DNA of 64,000 nt from Tenodera sinensis. Lineage: Eukaryota; Arthropoda; Insecta; Mantodea; Mantidae. The stretch is from contig CM060969.1 of assembly GCA_030765045.1 (NCBI GenBank), positions 54,637,716 to 54,701,715 of the forward strand, in the 5' to 3' direction. Below, one piece after another: positions 9,376 to 21,639 of the stretch. Position 1 is the first letter of the stretch; each line of letters opens with the position of its first letter. A model generated the notes under the pieces. It was not told the origin of the DNA. It saw nothing but the letters and a program-made list of their open reading frames with translations, and ran no database searches. The position numbers were made by a program, and so were the translations under genes.

Positions 9376-11987
9376 AAGGAGGGGGGAATGATATGCAGCG
9401 ATAATTTAGGAGATAATAGCTTCTAGAGTACGGAGATATCGTCGCCGCGATAGACACTGAGAGATACCAACGGAAAAAGACAGCGCCTAATCGGATATGC
9501 AGCTTGTAGGGAAGGGTTAGGGTTATACAACAAAGGGGAACACCTCGCACTCTTGTACACAAATCCATTGTGGCTAGCACCGACCAGGAGGAAGGGATGG
9601 AGTGAAGGAACCACAGGAGGCTACAGGCCAGGCCACAGAGATGCGTGGAAGTCTAACAATTCCAGGCTTGAATACCCATGGACCAAGCAACCCTCTAGTT
9701 TATAGTGAATTCTCATCCTCACCATCTGTCCAGCACTGGCCTGCGTCCATGAGTGTCGGCAGACTTTTTTCTAGGGGGAGGGGGGGCCCACATGTTGGAA
9801 ATTTGCAGTCATATAATATTAAATCATTATTTTACTGTCAAAATTTATCATATTTGTTGCAGATAACCGTATTAATTTGCCCTAAATAAAAATTGTTCTT
9901 TACATCAAAATTAAAATAATATTTTAATAGTCAGTAACTGGCTGCACATTAAGTTCACCAACTTCCAAGGGGGTACCGCGGCCCCCCCCCCTTGCCTCCG
10001 TTTCGCGACGCCCATATACAGTTCTTTAAGGAATTCTAGCAAGGAAAATAGTAAGAGAAAGTCTTATTTTAATATGTGGTGATTTTTATTGTATTTTATG
10101 AGTTTTATGAGTTTGATAACTTTTTGAAATATGTACGACATACTTATTCAACTCTTTTTACGTAGGAGTATTTTCAAAACTAACTATAAATGTTGCTTAA
10201 ACTCACGGAGAAATAAACTTACGAAGCTCGGGATAGTAATTTTTATTGAATCCTTATTAATACTTCGATATTCTCGAACACATAACTTTATATCTCTGTC
10301 TCTAACATAGATTTCGGAGTATTTTCATGTAATATGTACCTACCTACAGTTTCTTCCCCTGAACCCATGTGGACTAATTTTGAAAATACCGTATATGAAA
10401 AGGCTGAAAATTTTGTAAAACACATCAAATGCAAAGTATTTAAAATCGCAAAATCTTGTTCTTTGTGTATATAAAGATACATTTTTAATATAGTGTACAA
10501 CAAGACAGATTTCATCTGATAGTTCCTCATAATCGTTGCTTAGTGGTGTTGAACTTGCAAATGGATGTTGAGAAGTTTACTCTTGAAATTTTGGTTTATA
10601 CTTTGTTCAGATTATTGCCATTCATATCATTAGAGGCTAGGGGGCATGAGCAGAGACGGGATTCTTAAATCTCTCTTACAAGGGACAAACTTTAAAGCTA
10701 TGACGTAATGCATTCATTATTTGCTAGAAACAAATTACATTTAATGTTATCTTCATTTTTATTTAATTTCGAATTTAATCGTTAATTTATACAATTATGC
10801 CGTAATGAAAAATGGTAGAAAAAGTTAGAATGATGTCCAGTGCAAATTAGTCTTGTATCGTATTCGAGCAGACTTTTTAAGATTAAGGTAATGTTGTTGT
10901 GCGTTTCATTTCCTCAAAAACGTCTGTAATAGCTTTGGTTAAAACATGGTATGTATGACAGAATGACTTATCTTACATTTTCTGTGACGCTAACGCTCCT
11001 CTAAGTCGAAGACGTCGCCTTTAAGACCAATAAAATCTCGTGTTTGGTGTCCGGACTAGCTCTAGCAAGAGGTCCTAATCTACAGGGTATGCGTGAGTTG
11101 TGGTAGGAATGGAACCAAACGAAGAATTAACCAACATTTCACTTTATTTGCAAATTTCCAGATTTGTAGAGAACTGCCGACGATATTTAAATAGAATGTA
11201 ACTTTGTAACTTTAACTACAACGTTATAACACTTTAACTTTGTCACCCTTTAGCAACCGCCGAATTATGTATACGTGCTAGCTTACGTACAACTCCCAAG
11301 TTCCACTAGAATCTCCTTTTGTTTCTTTCTATTATCAAATATATATATATATATAGACATAATTTCGGTTTCATCTGCCAGTAGCGTATGAAGGCTTGCT
11401 CATTAGAATTGAATGTTATACAATTTATTACACGCTCGTGTTCCAACGGTTCTTATAAATTAATTAATTTAATACATTCTCAAAAACTTTCAAAAATCAG
11501 GTTTTATGTCCAAAAAATACTTTGAAACTTTCACTGTGAGGCCTTTAAGGCTTCAGCACGTTACTATTTAAATGGCCAAGAATAGACGACCTAATGGCCT
11601 GTACTTACTTCCAATGCCTGTTATTCCACTTTTGACTTTTCTTACACTGTTGCGCATTAAACATTTTTCATAGGATTTAGTTTGGAACAAATCTCTTTCA
11701 AATTTTCAGCAGAAACTCGGAGGGACTGGATTAAAAAGCTGGCATATGCTTTTGCTACACTTTTGTTCAAGATCTGACAATTGATTTGTCTACTAAAAAT
11801 AACTTAAGAAATATATTTAACGGTTTAAAATTATCTGAAACATCAGAAGAGTGAATAACATTTTATACGCCAATTTGTGTGCCAGTATTTAAACAATAAA
11901 TTGCTGCTTTTATGCTTTAAAAATTACAATATTTGCTTCATGCTTCTACAACATATGATTAATTGGCTTAATAAAAGAAAATTATTT
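9376..11987. other. Unassigned AT-rich sequence with two G/C homopolymer patches
   Basis: G-rich (9776-9790) and C-rich (9981-9991) patches flank ~200 bp and may mark the ends of a decayed element, since GGGCGTCGCG-like text lies beside the second. Otherwise there are only short spurious open frames and an (AT)n run at 11338-11356. Confidence 0.4.
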
Positions 11988-11989
11988 TT

Positions 11990-12020
<31 letters not shown>

Positions 12021-12021
12021 T
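11988..12021 (+). repeat. (AT)n microsatellite
   Basis: An AT dinucleotide run just upstream of the LINE fragment at 12029. Confidence 0.9.
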
Positions 12022-12353
12022 TCCTTTTTTGTGCAAAAATATTAATCTAATAACGGCTCAAGAATTTGAAGATCTAAAATACCTGGCAAGAAAATTAATA
12101 CAATATAGTTTATGGGGTTTAAAAATAAATATGGATAAATCCAAATATATGACCAAAGGCGATGTTCCTCAAGATTTAATATTAAAAGAAGATTTAGGGA
12201 CAATTAAACATACTAAAGAGCATAATTATTTGGGAATTAAGGTTACAAGGGATGGAAAACAAGAAAAAGTGCTAAGGACTATGATCAATACAGGAAGGAA
12301 TGCTATATCTACACTAAATAGAATACCATGGGACAACCATATTTTCAAAGCAA

Positions 12354-12354
<1 letters not shown>

Positions 12355-12395
<41 letters not shown>
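12355..12395 (+). repeat. A41 homopolymer inside LINE coding sequence
   Basis: Forty-one consecutive A's lie between codons for KAT and the continuation 'NTIIRTIVTYG'. It probably expanded from the AAG/AAA lysine codons common at this position of the LINE protein. Confidence 0.9.
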
Positions 12396-12397
<2 letters not shown>

Positions 12398-12465
12398 TTA
12401 ATACAATAATCAGAACCATTGTGACCTATGGAGCTGATGTGTGGGCGTTGAAGACGCAATTGAAA

Positions 12466-13262
12466 AAAATCTCATGTCTTGCACTCACATTACTTTCTCT
12501 ACTCTTGTACTAACCATTCTTACAAACTCATTCCTATATCTTCTTCGTGTTAGTTGAGGTAAACATTTCTACAAATTATCTTATTGCTTATTTCCTTGTA
12601 GGTGCAAGGGGAATACGAGAATACAGTAGGCTTTTAGGGATGGTGAAATCTTTTAAAGCTTTGCGATTCCGTTCTCTTGGCATGATTAACATATAAAAAA
12701 AATGAACAACGATGCTGCATGTTTTCTGAAACACACAAAAATAACAAGGAATATCTCAAAATGGGCACAAATTGCGTATTTTAGCGATATCTACATTTTT
12801 ATAGTAAGATTTGGTCTATCTCTTACGGTTTACGAGTTACCCAAAAGTCATCCAGAGTAAACAGGACTACATAGGCTATAGCCAGAAAAATCAAATTATA
12901 CGTTTCATTTGTCATAAACATATCTTAAACATATGTCATTTTAATAAAAATCGTTAGAGCCATTTTCAAGAAAATGGAAGTATTTTCCACGTAAAGGGTA
13001 GTTTAGGGAGAAATTTTCATGAAAATCTTCGTGTCGTATCCCTGAAAGACATTAAACTTAAATACCAATTTTGGATTTTAACCGTCTTTTCGTTTTTGAG
13101 TTATGCTGTCCACAGAGACACTTACACTTTTTATAAGAATCCATTTTTATTTGGATGCAGGGGGCCTCAAAACATATTTCCGGTAAAATAACGAAATCGA
13201 ATTTTTGGATGGAATACAATATTTCTTCTACTTTACTATACGTAGTGGAAAGTAAAAAATTG
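12466..13262 (+). mobile_element. ACTTTCTC-family dispersed repeat, copy 4 (forward, near full length)
   Basis: It runs from CATGTCTTGCACTCACATTA and CTTTCTCTACTC to TATACGTAGTGGAAAGTAAA and has all landmarks. The internal microsatellite is lost or short here. It interrupts a LINE reading frame (12029-13650), which shows that the family is mobile. Confidence 0.75.
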
Positions 13263-13650
13263 CATATTGCGAAAATGGACGCTCCGCGAGAATATACATT
13301 AAAGAAAAAATTAGAAATTCACATATACAAGAAATAATGCAGATCCAATACTCAATTTTAGATTTTATCAAGAATAAGAAGCAAAAAGTGTATGGACATG
13401 CTAGGAGGATGGAAGAGCTTCCAAAGCTGATCATGGATTGGGAACTGCAGGGAAGGAGGAATACGGGAAGCAACCTATTACGTGGATCCAAGGAATCGAG
13501 GCCAAGAGGGAGTGGGAAATAGAAGAGATGTGGATGAACAGACATGAATGGAAACTGTGTTAAATTTGTTAAAGGCTGTAAATTTGGGGTCCGGGAAAAT
13601 GTTTATTCATTGTAAAACTGGTTTAATAAAAAAATTAAAAGCATCTGTTT

Positions 13651-14210
13651 GAAATTTAAAACACGTTTATAATTGTGATGGTCCGGAACGTCACAAACTT
13701 TTGAAAATATGTAGATAAGAAGTACAACAGTTAGGTATTTTACCATTGGGTTTCCTTGTGTGTTTCTGTAAATACCTTAATATTTGTTTTTATGGTTCAA
13801 TCTGGAATCCTTGGTAAATAAGATGATGGTGGATAAAATATGGAAACGTTAAATGGCATCTAAGCAAATTTGTGTTGTGTTGTGTGTGGTGTTCATTTTT
13901 TCCTTCCGTGTAAACTTAACACAGTGAAGTTCGCCACAAGAAGGAGATTAAAGAAGCACAGTACAGTGGAGTGTTTAGGAACATGTTCTCCCTCTCTGTC
14001 CCTTGTTGGACAACACGCTATATATCAGGTACACGGAACCAAGGCGTATCGACTGTCGCGTGACGGACTCCTTTACCAGTAGCAAGAGGCAGGCCGTGTT
14101 GCCAAATTACAACTCTTTTTCTGAAGAAGGACGAAAGCTGCTTATAAATGTGAAACAGTTGTAACCTGTCTCTCAGTTGCGTTCTTAGATTTTATTTTGA
14201 TACGGTAGTT
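13651..14210. other. Unassigned sequence
   Basis: Contains a 70-codon open frame (13870-14082) without recognisable features. No repeat match inside the window was noticed. Confidence 0.4.
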
Positions 14211-14214
14211 ATCC

Positions 14215-14400
14215 AGGCTAGAACGAGGTGGCTCCGCGGTGCCCTGCGTGGCTCGCGTTCCGGAGATCCCAGATTCAAATTCCTGTCGACAGTCCATTCA
14301 GATCTGTGTTTATCGTAGTTTCCCTTATTGGCAGGCGACTGTTGGAGTGCTTTCCCACCTATCATTTCACTATGGAGTACATTTCACTTTCATTTCGTTT
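14215..14400 (+). mobile_element. tRNA-derived SINE
   Basis: GGTGGCTCCGCGGTGCCCTG (box A-like) and AGATTCAAATTCC (box B-like) are spaced as in a tRNA head. They are followed by a TTTATCGTAGTTTCCCTTAT body phrase. Confidence 0.5.
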
Positions 14401-14416
14401 CCTTATGGTTCAAATG

Positions 14417-16236
14417 TGTGTCAATCCACGTCAAATCGTCGTAGTAGGTTCAAATTTTTTTATGAATAATAGGCATAAAATAAGGAGACCCGTATTTTTT
14501 TATTTCCGTATTTTTAAATTACTTGCTTAGTTATGGCTATTAGAAACTAAGCAATTTCTGCGCACACCGTAATATAAAATCACTTGTTACTCTAAGCTCA
14601 TGTAGAGTTGAGAGTTGGGGTTTGGCGCACTGGAAAGGCTGAATATAACACTTTTAACAACTTTCGATCAATCATTATTACACATAAATTTTGAACTGTT
14701 TTTTTATGGTATATTTTGTAAAACCAAAAATAGAATTTAAATCGATGTGTTAAAAATCTAAAAAAAAAATACACACGTATTCCCTGACATTTTATCTATA
14801 AAATAAGATGTTAAAAACTATGGAGCTTGCATTAGTGCATTTGCTACAATTTTTTTTTTCTGGAGGCCTGCAAGCGCACACGGACGAGTAACAAGCCAGG
14901 TGACTGCAGACAGCCGGCGAATTGCCGCGTCAGCTATGCTACTCAGATAACTTCTTCTTACTAAGGCAGTACATTCCATGCAGAAAAATGTCTCCACGAT
15001 GTACCTTCTTTCTGATACTCCTGTGGCATCTGATACGTGCTTTTGAACTTTTGAATTTTTTTGAAAAAATCTTCTGATGTAAACAGTTCTTTGCTTTTAG
15101 CTTCTTCTACGTCCATACATTTGAAATAATTTCTCTACTCTGACTGTGTAATGTTTTGGTCCCTGATTTAGAACTTACAGGTGACATAATTGATTTACGC
15201 TATGATCAATGTCTCACAAGTTCACTACCTATATTCACTCTATCGCAAAGGTCTATGTCTTCAACTGTACGCTGCACTAAAAAGCACCTTTGAATTAGCA
15301 AGACATGCAGACATCACTACCTTCCCCCTCCCTCCCCCTGTGCATGGTTTCATTCGCAGAATTATACAATATGAGCTGATGAAACAGACAAAAGCTATAG
15401 ATTCGCCAACAGGACTTCCAGTCAAGGTCAGGGGCCAAGAACGATGGGTCCAGCTGTGCTTTAAAATTACACTCCATTCCTTCGTCAAAAACTGAAGCTT
15501 TAGTGAAACAATTTTCTTTCGAAGAAGGAGGTAAAGCTGTGTGTTGTATGGAAACATTAGTTTAAAATGCATATTTTAAAAACATTTTGAAGATGCTAAT
15601 AGTGTACATGTAATAGTGTCAGAAGTGTTCTCCTTACTGTACTGTTGTAACGTTCATGGAACCTCAAGCAATGAACAGTTGCTGCAATGGAAGGTGGCAA
15701 ATGTGTGAGGTTACTGAAGCCGCCACCGCTGCCACGCGAATTCGCTGCACTGATTTGTAAGTAAGTTAATTACAACTGAACTATTAGAGACTCCATTCTG
15801 ATTTTTTCTGAGAATATTGAATAAACTTCATTGTATTTTTAGTTGTTTTTTTTTTTTTTTTCCAGATTTTTAAATAGTCGAGTTTATGTTATTATAACTT
15901 TAAAACTTTAATCGTATGAAATATAATATTAATAATAATTAATAAAATTTTCTAATAAATACCTCACAAAATACTGCAATTTATCTTTAATTTGAGCCAA
16001 AGATCAAGTAATTTGCTTCATTATAATCGGAGGTATGATTGATCGAAGAGTGAGGAGCGCGCGATTTTTGGGACATTTCAAAAATTAATATCTGCCAAAA
16101 TAAATTTTTTATACAAAACGAAGGAACACGGGTCAAATATATTTTGTTCCAAAACACCAAAAAAAATTTCAAGAAAATATGAGAGATCAAGGTCATTTTT
16201 TGCCATATTTTGTTCGATTTGACGTGGAATGACTCA
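14417..16236. mobile_element. 1.8-kb terminal-inverted-repeat DNA transposon, superfamily unresolved
   Basis: TGTGTCAATCCACGTCAAAT (14417-14436, continuing CG) is the inverse of 16215-16236, matching at 20 of 22 positions. The enclosed 1.8 kb holds no intact transposase. It does hold a minus-strand helix-turn-helix relic at 14990-15185. I saw no clear target-site duplication. The interior next to the two ends is not similar, so the terminal repeats are short. Confidence 0.55.
14990..15185 (-). pseudogene. Helix-turn-helix transposase N-terminal relic
   Basis: On the minus strand, frame-shifted pieces read KTLHSQSREIISNV, EEAKSKELFTSEDFFKKIQ and VQKHVSDATGVSERR in order. This matches the layout of the N-terminal DNA-binding part of insect transposases that read '..SREII.NVY...EA.......KAQ.R.A.ATGVSE..V..I', as in the ORF at 48639-49067. 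Two frameshifts and a stop separate the pieces. The DDE catalytic part is not visible. The relic lies inside the inverted-repeat element at 14417-16236 and probably was its transposase. Confidence 0.45.
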
Positions 16237-17771
16237 TATACTTTCTGTTGACTCCAAAATGTTCGCATTCTAGTATCCAGACTTTGTAAATCCGATTAGT
16301 CATTTAGAGGCTTTGGTAATTCGTAAATATATTGCAAATGATAGATCTTTTTATTTCTGATAACAATTTTGAAATTTGTATTTCGCAGTTAAGCTTCCTT
16401 TTTTATTCATGAGCATATTCCGTACGTGTGCTGCAACGTGTTTAGTGGCAGATACTTAGCAAATAAATATTTCCAAGCGAGTATTATTTGCACCAAAATG
16501 ATTTATATATTATTTACGATAAAATTACTGCATAAACACTGTGTCTAAATTTGGCTATCACGGAAAGCACTGAAACTGTTGTAGTGCAAGAATGTCGTAA
16601 GTCTCTTCGCAGATTACCGCATGGCGACATGTTTTACACGTAAGCATAATTCTTAAAGCCCAATTTAGGTTAAGTTAGATTTGTGTCAATTTGATCGGGG
16701 TGACGGGGTCGTGTGTCATGGAAGTGCAGCCCGTGTTAGGTTAGTCTACATATGATAGCGTCCTGGGTCTTAAAATTTAGTCCGTGTTTAGACTATTCAT
16801 CTTAGCTACATTAATAAATCATTTTAGCGCACACAATAGTCATTTATAAATAATTATTTGCTAAATATCCGATGCACAAGTGAAAAAAACCATTGTAGCG
16901 CATGCACGGAATTTGCTCATACATGAAAAACTAAGCTTAACCACTAAATAAAACTTTCAGAACCGTAATTAGGAACACAAATTCTATCCATTGCACCACA
17001 TTTCATTCATTTTCTGGAGGGGCCGATTTAATACATATTTACCGAAAAATTTGACCCAGGACAGAACATAGAAGTTGGCTAATAAGGTTCCTCGCACTAT
17101 GAAATAAATGATACAGTAAATAATAATGTAATAAAAGAAATAGCATTCGGTAGCAAATGAAAGTAATTAGCATTACAAACCAGTTTATAGAGAAAGCTGG
17201 CTTAAATGCATTTTGAGATAACCCTTTCTTCGTCGGAAAAAGTGATGAAAATTGATTGAGCAGTTTCCGAGGTTCCCTACACACAAAGCATATCTTTTAA
17301 TATTGGTGTAGATGTTAGATAATTCACTTACCAACCGAAGAAATGTGGAACGTCTGCAAATTTCTGGTACGTTCTTCACGATACATTCATCGAATAGCAA
17401 AATGGAGGCAATTTCCTGGTGGATACCACATTGTGAACACTGTGTGAATTTATTGTACACCACCTTGTAAAATAAATCGTAAACACTTATTGTACACTTA
17501 AGTCAAATCTTGCGGCGTGATAAACAGTGCAATTACCTACACACGAAGGCACAAAGACGGTATAAGTGACCAGGGAGATCCAACTGTGTTCTGCAGTACG
17601 ATGGGCCAAACTGTACCGTGCCTGTACTGGTTGCAGCAGGTGCAAAGGCCGGCCGGAAAGGCTGCAAATGGAGTCCCAACTGCAAATTGTAAAACGTGTA
17701 TTCATATATAGATCACATTTGTACAGACTTTACACAATATTACATTTACCCATACATAAACAAATCTTATG
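16237..17771. other. Unassigned AT-rich sequence
   Basis: No recognisable coding domain. A cysteine-bearing stretch (CTGCSRCKGRPERLQM) in the frame of 17566-17871 is too short and isolated to interpret. Confidence 0.4.
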
Positions 17772-18482
17772 TGTGCACTCACATGACTTTCTCTTTTCAC
17801 TTTTGCACAAACTATTCTTTAAAATGCTTATTCTTTTACACAGTAGACTAAGCGATAGTCAAATGTTTTAACAGCTAGTCGTTATGTGATGTATTTGAAA
17901 CTCCATTTTCTTTGAATGTCCAGAAAATAAAAAATAATAATAAAAACAATGACTTCCCCTTTGAGAAAAGTATATGTATGGAAAAATTCAAACAAATAAC
18001 AAGGAATATCTCTGAAATGGTTCTCTTGCTAAAAATTGTGTTTGAGATGAACTGTGTGTTTTAACGAGATCTACATATTTTGTGAAGCAAGATTTTATCT
18101 ATTTCTTACAATTTATCAATTATATAAAAGTCACGCAGATGAAGAAGACTTATCTTCCCAAGAAATTCAACATATATATAGCCAATTTTTAACAAATCAG
18201 AATTTTCGAGAAATGTTCCATATAAAGGTAGTTTAGGACGGGGAGTTTCCTTGAAAATATTCGTGTCCCATCCTTGGAACATAGAACTTAAATATCGAAT
18301 TTGCCTTTTAACCGAATTTCCGTTCTGAGTCATGCTGCACGCGCGCGCGCGCACACACACACACACGCGCGCGCGCGTCTTTTTGATCCAGGGAGTCCCA
18401 ATAGTTATTTCTGGTAAAATTTCAGTATCAGATTTTTTAGTGGAATACAATGCTTCCTTTCCCTACTCACGTTGTAGAGAAA
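17772..18482 (+). mobile_element. ACTTTCTC-family dispersed repeat, copy 5 (forward, with deletion)
   Basis: Starts GTGCACTCACATGACTTTCT and ends CCCTACTCACGTTGTAGAGA. An internal part is rearranged around 17900-17960. The microsatellite position holds a symmetrical (CG)n(CA)n(CG)n tract. Confidence 0.7.
18341..18378 (+). repeat. Alternating CG/CA/CG tract
   Basis: Roughly (CG)6(CA)7(CG)6, pure alternating pyrimidine-purine, inside ACTTTCTC copy 5. Confidence 0.9.
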
Positions 18483-18734
18483 CCAAAAACTATACACACG
18501 TAAATATTTGATTTTACAAATTTGAAGTACGAAGGTTTAAACTAATTAGATGTTAATTGCTTGATTTAGTTTTGTATTATAATTGTACATAAGAAGTATG
18601 CTAGCTAGTGTTACAATAAGCACAATAGGTATTGTTTCGGACTTAAGCTGTTATCAAATAAAACTACATTATGTGCTTTTCAAATTGAAAGTAGCCTGGT
18701 CTTGGGCATACGAATTATTTTAACAATTTTAGCA

Positions 18735-19085
18735 TCTTCCAAAGACGCTACACTGAGATTTCAAGAAATACTCCAGCCCTTCGCTACATTTACGTGGAAG
18801 TTCCTTGAAATTTTTTATCTTCCCAAAAATTACTCCAACGATTTTGACTAAAATATCCATGCGGAACCTAATTACATGACAAATAAAAGCTTTGTGTGAA
18901 TAGGGAATACCTCTTTATCCGGAAGGTATTTTGTATAAACTCCTATAAGTAGTATATCTTAAGCGACGGATAAAGCAATGCTACATAAAAAACGCAGATC
19001 TCTTTAGAACACTCAATAAGTTGTTATGGCATAAGCCAATTCCGAGATATCCCTTATTATTTGTCGAATTATTCAATATATTGTT
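18735..19085 (-). mobile_element. ACTTTCTC-family fragment (reverse, diverged)
   Basis: Recognisable phrases in reverse order include ACGCTACACTGAGATTTCAA, CCAACGATTTTGACTAAAAT and a CCGAGATATCCCTTATTATTTG variant. It is much more diverged than its neighbours. Confidence 0.5.
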
Positions 19086-19746
19086 ATTGTTTTAAAGCCC
19101 AATCAATATCATGATTGTCCGTAGGGGAGGGGTTCCGATTCCTTCAGCTGTGTAGTGCAGGCGCTCCGATTCTCGGATTCTCGGATTGGGTTAGACTCGG
19201 TAGGGAAGTGGTTCCTGATACCCATAGGAATTGGTGACGTCCAGGTTAGGTTATGAGGTGCCTCATTGCTCTCCGTTACTAGTCTGGGGACTTTCTACAC
19301 TCCAGGTATTGCCCTAAGAAATGCGCTACGACTAGGCCATTGCTACTCTCCCTGGCTGCAAGAGGCAGTCTCGATTGCGCGTGGATCTATGTTGCTCCGA
19401 TTGTAAGGAAACAGTATGGAATTTCAAGGCCGCATGTAGCTTCCACTTCTTAAACATCTGACTATCGCTATTCCCTGTCTAGGTATCTATAACAAAATGT
19501 GTAATACAGCTATTTGTAGAAAAGTCTTCGATTAAAATGAAGTAGATAAAAAACAAGCGTTCATACGATTCGTTTGTATATCTAATAATAAACGTTTTTT
19601 ATTGGAAAAGAAGTCAAAGCCACAAACAAACGCACGCATTATAAACTAATATTATTTTTAACATGACTGTAGTTCATTATACAGATTAACGTCAGTTATT
19701 AACCTAAATCAAAAATTGCCAGAAAATAAATTCACAGTTTTAATAT
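19086..19746. other. Unassigned sequence
   Basis: Contains a short internal direct repeat (TTCTCGGATTCTCGGATT, 19173-19190). No gene or element recognised. Confidence 0.4.
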
Positions 19747-20130
19747 TATGGTTAGCACGCTATCTTCCAAATCTAGAGGTCCGAGGTTTGATTCCTGGTG
19801 GGAGGGTAGGAATTTTTCATTAGGCAGTATTCCCCGGCGAGCGGGATGTCTCAGGTAGTAGCGTCTGTGGCCCGCATCCGGGAGATCGTGAGTTTGATTC
19901 CCGTGGCAAATCTTTTTCGGGGTTTATCCAGATAATTGCATCCCTCAGATTTCCTGTCCCTCCCTTTCATCTTGCTTCTCATTTCATTTCAACTTTCACT
20001 TCCGGTGGCTATTTCAGTGTGTAAGTGTCGGCGGGAGTTTCGGCGTGCGTGGATGGGAACTTGTTTTCTGTAAATCGTGGATAGGATGAGGTCCGCCCGC
20101 AGGTGGGGAGGGTTGATGACTGTATGAATC
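19747..20130 (+). mobile_element. tRNA-derived SINE(s), two heads in tandem
   Basis: Two box-B-like phrases occur: GAGGTTTGATTCCTGG near 19782-19798 and GTGAGTTTGATTCCCG near 19890-19904. The second is preceded by a good box A (GCGGGATGTCTCAGGTAGTA). The body includes TTTTTCGGGGTTTATCCAGA and a conserved-looking 3' part with CCGCCCGCAGGTGGGGAGGG. This suggests a SINE inserted into or next to an older tRNA-like piece. Confidence 0.55.
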
Positions 20131-20149
20131 GCCACCGCCAAGTTTCAAT

Positions 20150-20765
20150 CTGCAGCTGTTAAGGACCCTGCCCTCTGCTGTCGTCTCTCCAGCTTCAAAG
20201 TCTTAAGGTCAGCTACTTCACACCACTTGGCGGCCGCGTGTGTCAATAAGAGAGCCAAGATCAAGCTACTACACACCACTCGCGCGAGTACACACCTAAC
20301 AATGAGCGCGACAGCACAAAGAGTTTCGAGAACGTTCCGGAAGATTATGCTGCCGGCTTGTTTGTCGCAGCGTCGAGAAAAGGGTGAATTTCCGGAAAGA
20401 ACCATGCTGCGTCATTTCGCCTATTAAAAGCTTGCGGGACGGCGAGAGAGAGAGAGCAGTTTTTAATGATGGAGTTGTGGGTGTTGAACAACACAGCTGT
20501 TAGTAGTGTGCGGTCGTCGTGAGAGAATTGTATGTGTGACAGAGATGGTTGGGACATTGATAGGTTGCGTACACGTTGTTATGAGAAGCAGTTTTAGTGA
20601 GTCTGTTCGCGGAAACCAGAAGTCTATTAGACAGAGGACTGAAAGACAAAAGTCTGTGTCAAGGTTACGAGAGCTGTATTAACGACAAAAACAAAAGTGT
20701 GTCTTTGTGCTTCATTTTACTGGAAAATAAAGTGCAGAAAAAGTAACTGGACGTAATTGTCATTT
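20150..20765 (+). promoter_or_regulatory. Promoter-like or solo-LTR-like segment with heat-shock element
   Basis: A perfect three-unit heat-shock element (GAAnnTTCnnGAA) lies at 20330-20342. A second TTCCGGAA core follows at ~20391-20398, then a TATA-like TATTAAAAG (20422-20430) and a GAGAGAGAGAG tract. An AATAAA polyadenylation signal is at 20726-20731. Promoter, short transcript region and polyadenylation signal within ~600 bp is the layout of an LTR, and TGTTAAGGACC near 20157 could be a TG start. I could not find a matching CA end with a target duplication, nor any gag-pol. A host heat-shock-type promoter is the alternative, but no downstream coding exon is visible. Confidence 0.4.
20330..20342 (+). 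promoter_or_regulatory. Perfect heat-shock element
   Basis: GAACGTTCCGGAA matches the alternating GAA/TTC/GAA pentamer pattern bound by HSF trimers, with correct 2-base spacers. Confidence 0.6.
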
Positions 20766-21639
20766 GTCACAGTATACTGTCATCTCTCCTTTTGGGGAGT
20801 GCATAGGCACGAAAGATCTTGCATAGGTCGAGGTGCTATGTAGCTCCTCTAATCCTTGTCTAGAGTAATGCATTCATTCTCCCCGTCCTGCACAGAGTCT
20901 GAAAGTTTGAATGAAGGTGTAAATGTGTGAAGCTATTTAATGTTTGTAAAGAAAAATCACTATAACCCAAAGATTAAGATAATAAACAAGTGAACGTGAT
21001 TGCTGACAAGTAATTGGTGCAAAGGCAAAGCCACGATATGATGGCATTTAATGCATGAGTAGATGGTTCCAAATTAGAGTTACGCTCTACCGTTCAGTAA
21101 TTTTGGTACAATACAAAAATGACGTAGTAAATTGTAGGACTACGGTAGTAGTGGTAGCATTGATAGGGAAAGAAGCATAATACAAAATGCAACGAATTAA
21201 GAAATGTAATGAGAAAGTCAAACGTAAATCACCAAAAACTGTGATAAAGAATTTGATTACTGTAATCAAAATAAAAATTGTACCTTTTGGTTCAAAATAA
21301 CATTATTTATCATCACTGTATGTGACTTCGATTTGAACTGTAGTATATACTTAGAGACGCTTCCAAATGTTTTTGAACATTTAGGCTAAGCGGCCTATTG
21401 AATGCCCTCTTTTAGTTTAGAGAAAGTTCAAAGTTCAACGCTTCCGGTTTCTGGCGGAATCTAGTAAGATATGATCAAAAATGTAAACAAGGTAATTGAT
21501 ATGAAGTAACGTCCTATACGTACAGGTAACGCGCATAGGCTCTTAACTGACCAATCCTACTAGGAAAACTTCCGTAGTTTACACTTATGTAGCCCAAGGT
21601 AGTTCTACAACTCTAGTTTAGATATATGTATATGTTATC
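20766..21639. other. Unassigned AT-rich sequence
   Basis: No coding domain or repeat recognised. Confidence 0.4.

Larger units (their letters stand above)
12029..13650 (+). pseudogene. LINE (endonuclease/RT type) C-terminal half split by an ACTTTCTC insertion
   Basis: The 5' piece (12029-12465) encodes a LINE RT segment: ARKLIQYSLWGLKINMDKSK, KHTKEHNYLGIKVTRDGKQE and GRNAISTLNRIPW. It continues after a 41-base A-run (12355-12395) with IRTIVTYGADVWALKTQ. The 3' piece (13263-13650) resumes the same protein: ILDFIKNKKQKVYGHARRME and PKLIMDWELQGRR. It then shows, in a shifted frame, the arginine-rich 'GRP' tail usual for this LINE type. The 3' UTR ends near a run of A's at ~13640. The catalytic core is missing (5' truncation). 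The insertion of the repeat at 12466-13262 explains the gap. Confidence 0.72.

Noticed and set aside
16660..16745. Telomere-like TTAGGTTAAGTTAG text
   Set aside because: Only isolated, imperfect TTAGG units, with no array.
17566..17871. Cysteine-rich metal-binding protein
   Set aside because: Only one CX2C pair and no family match. The frame is short and flanked by repeats.
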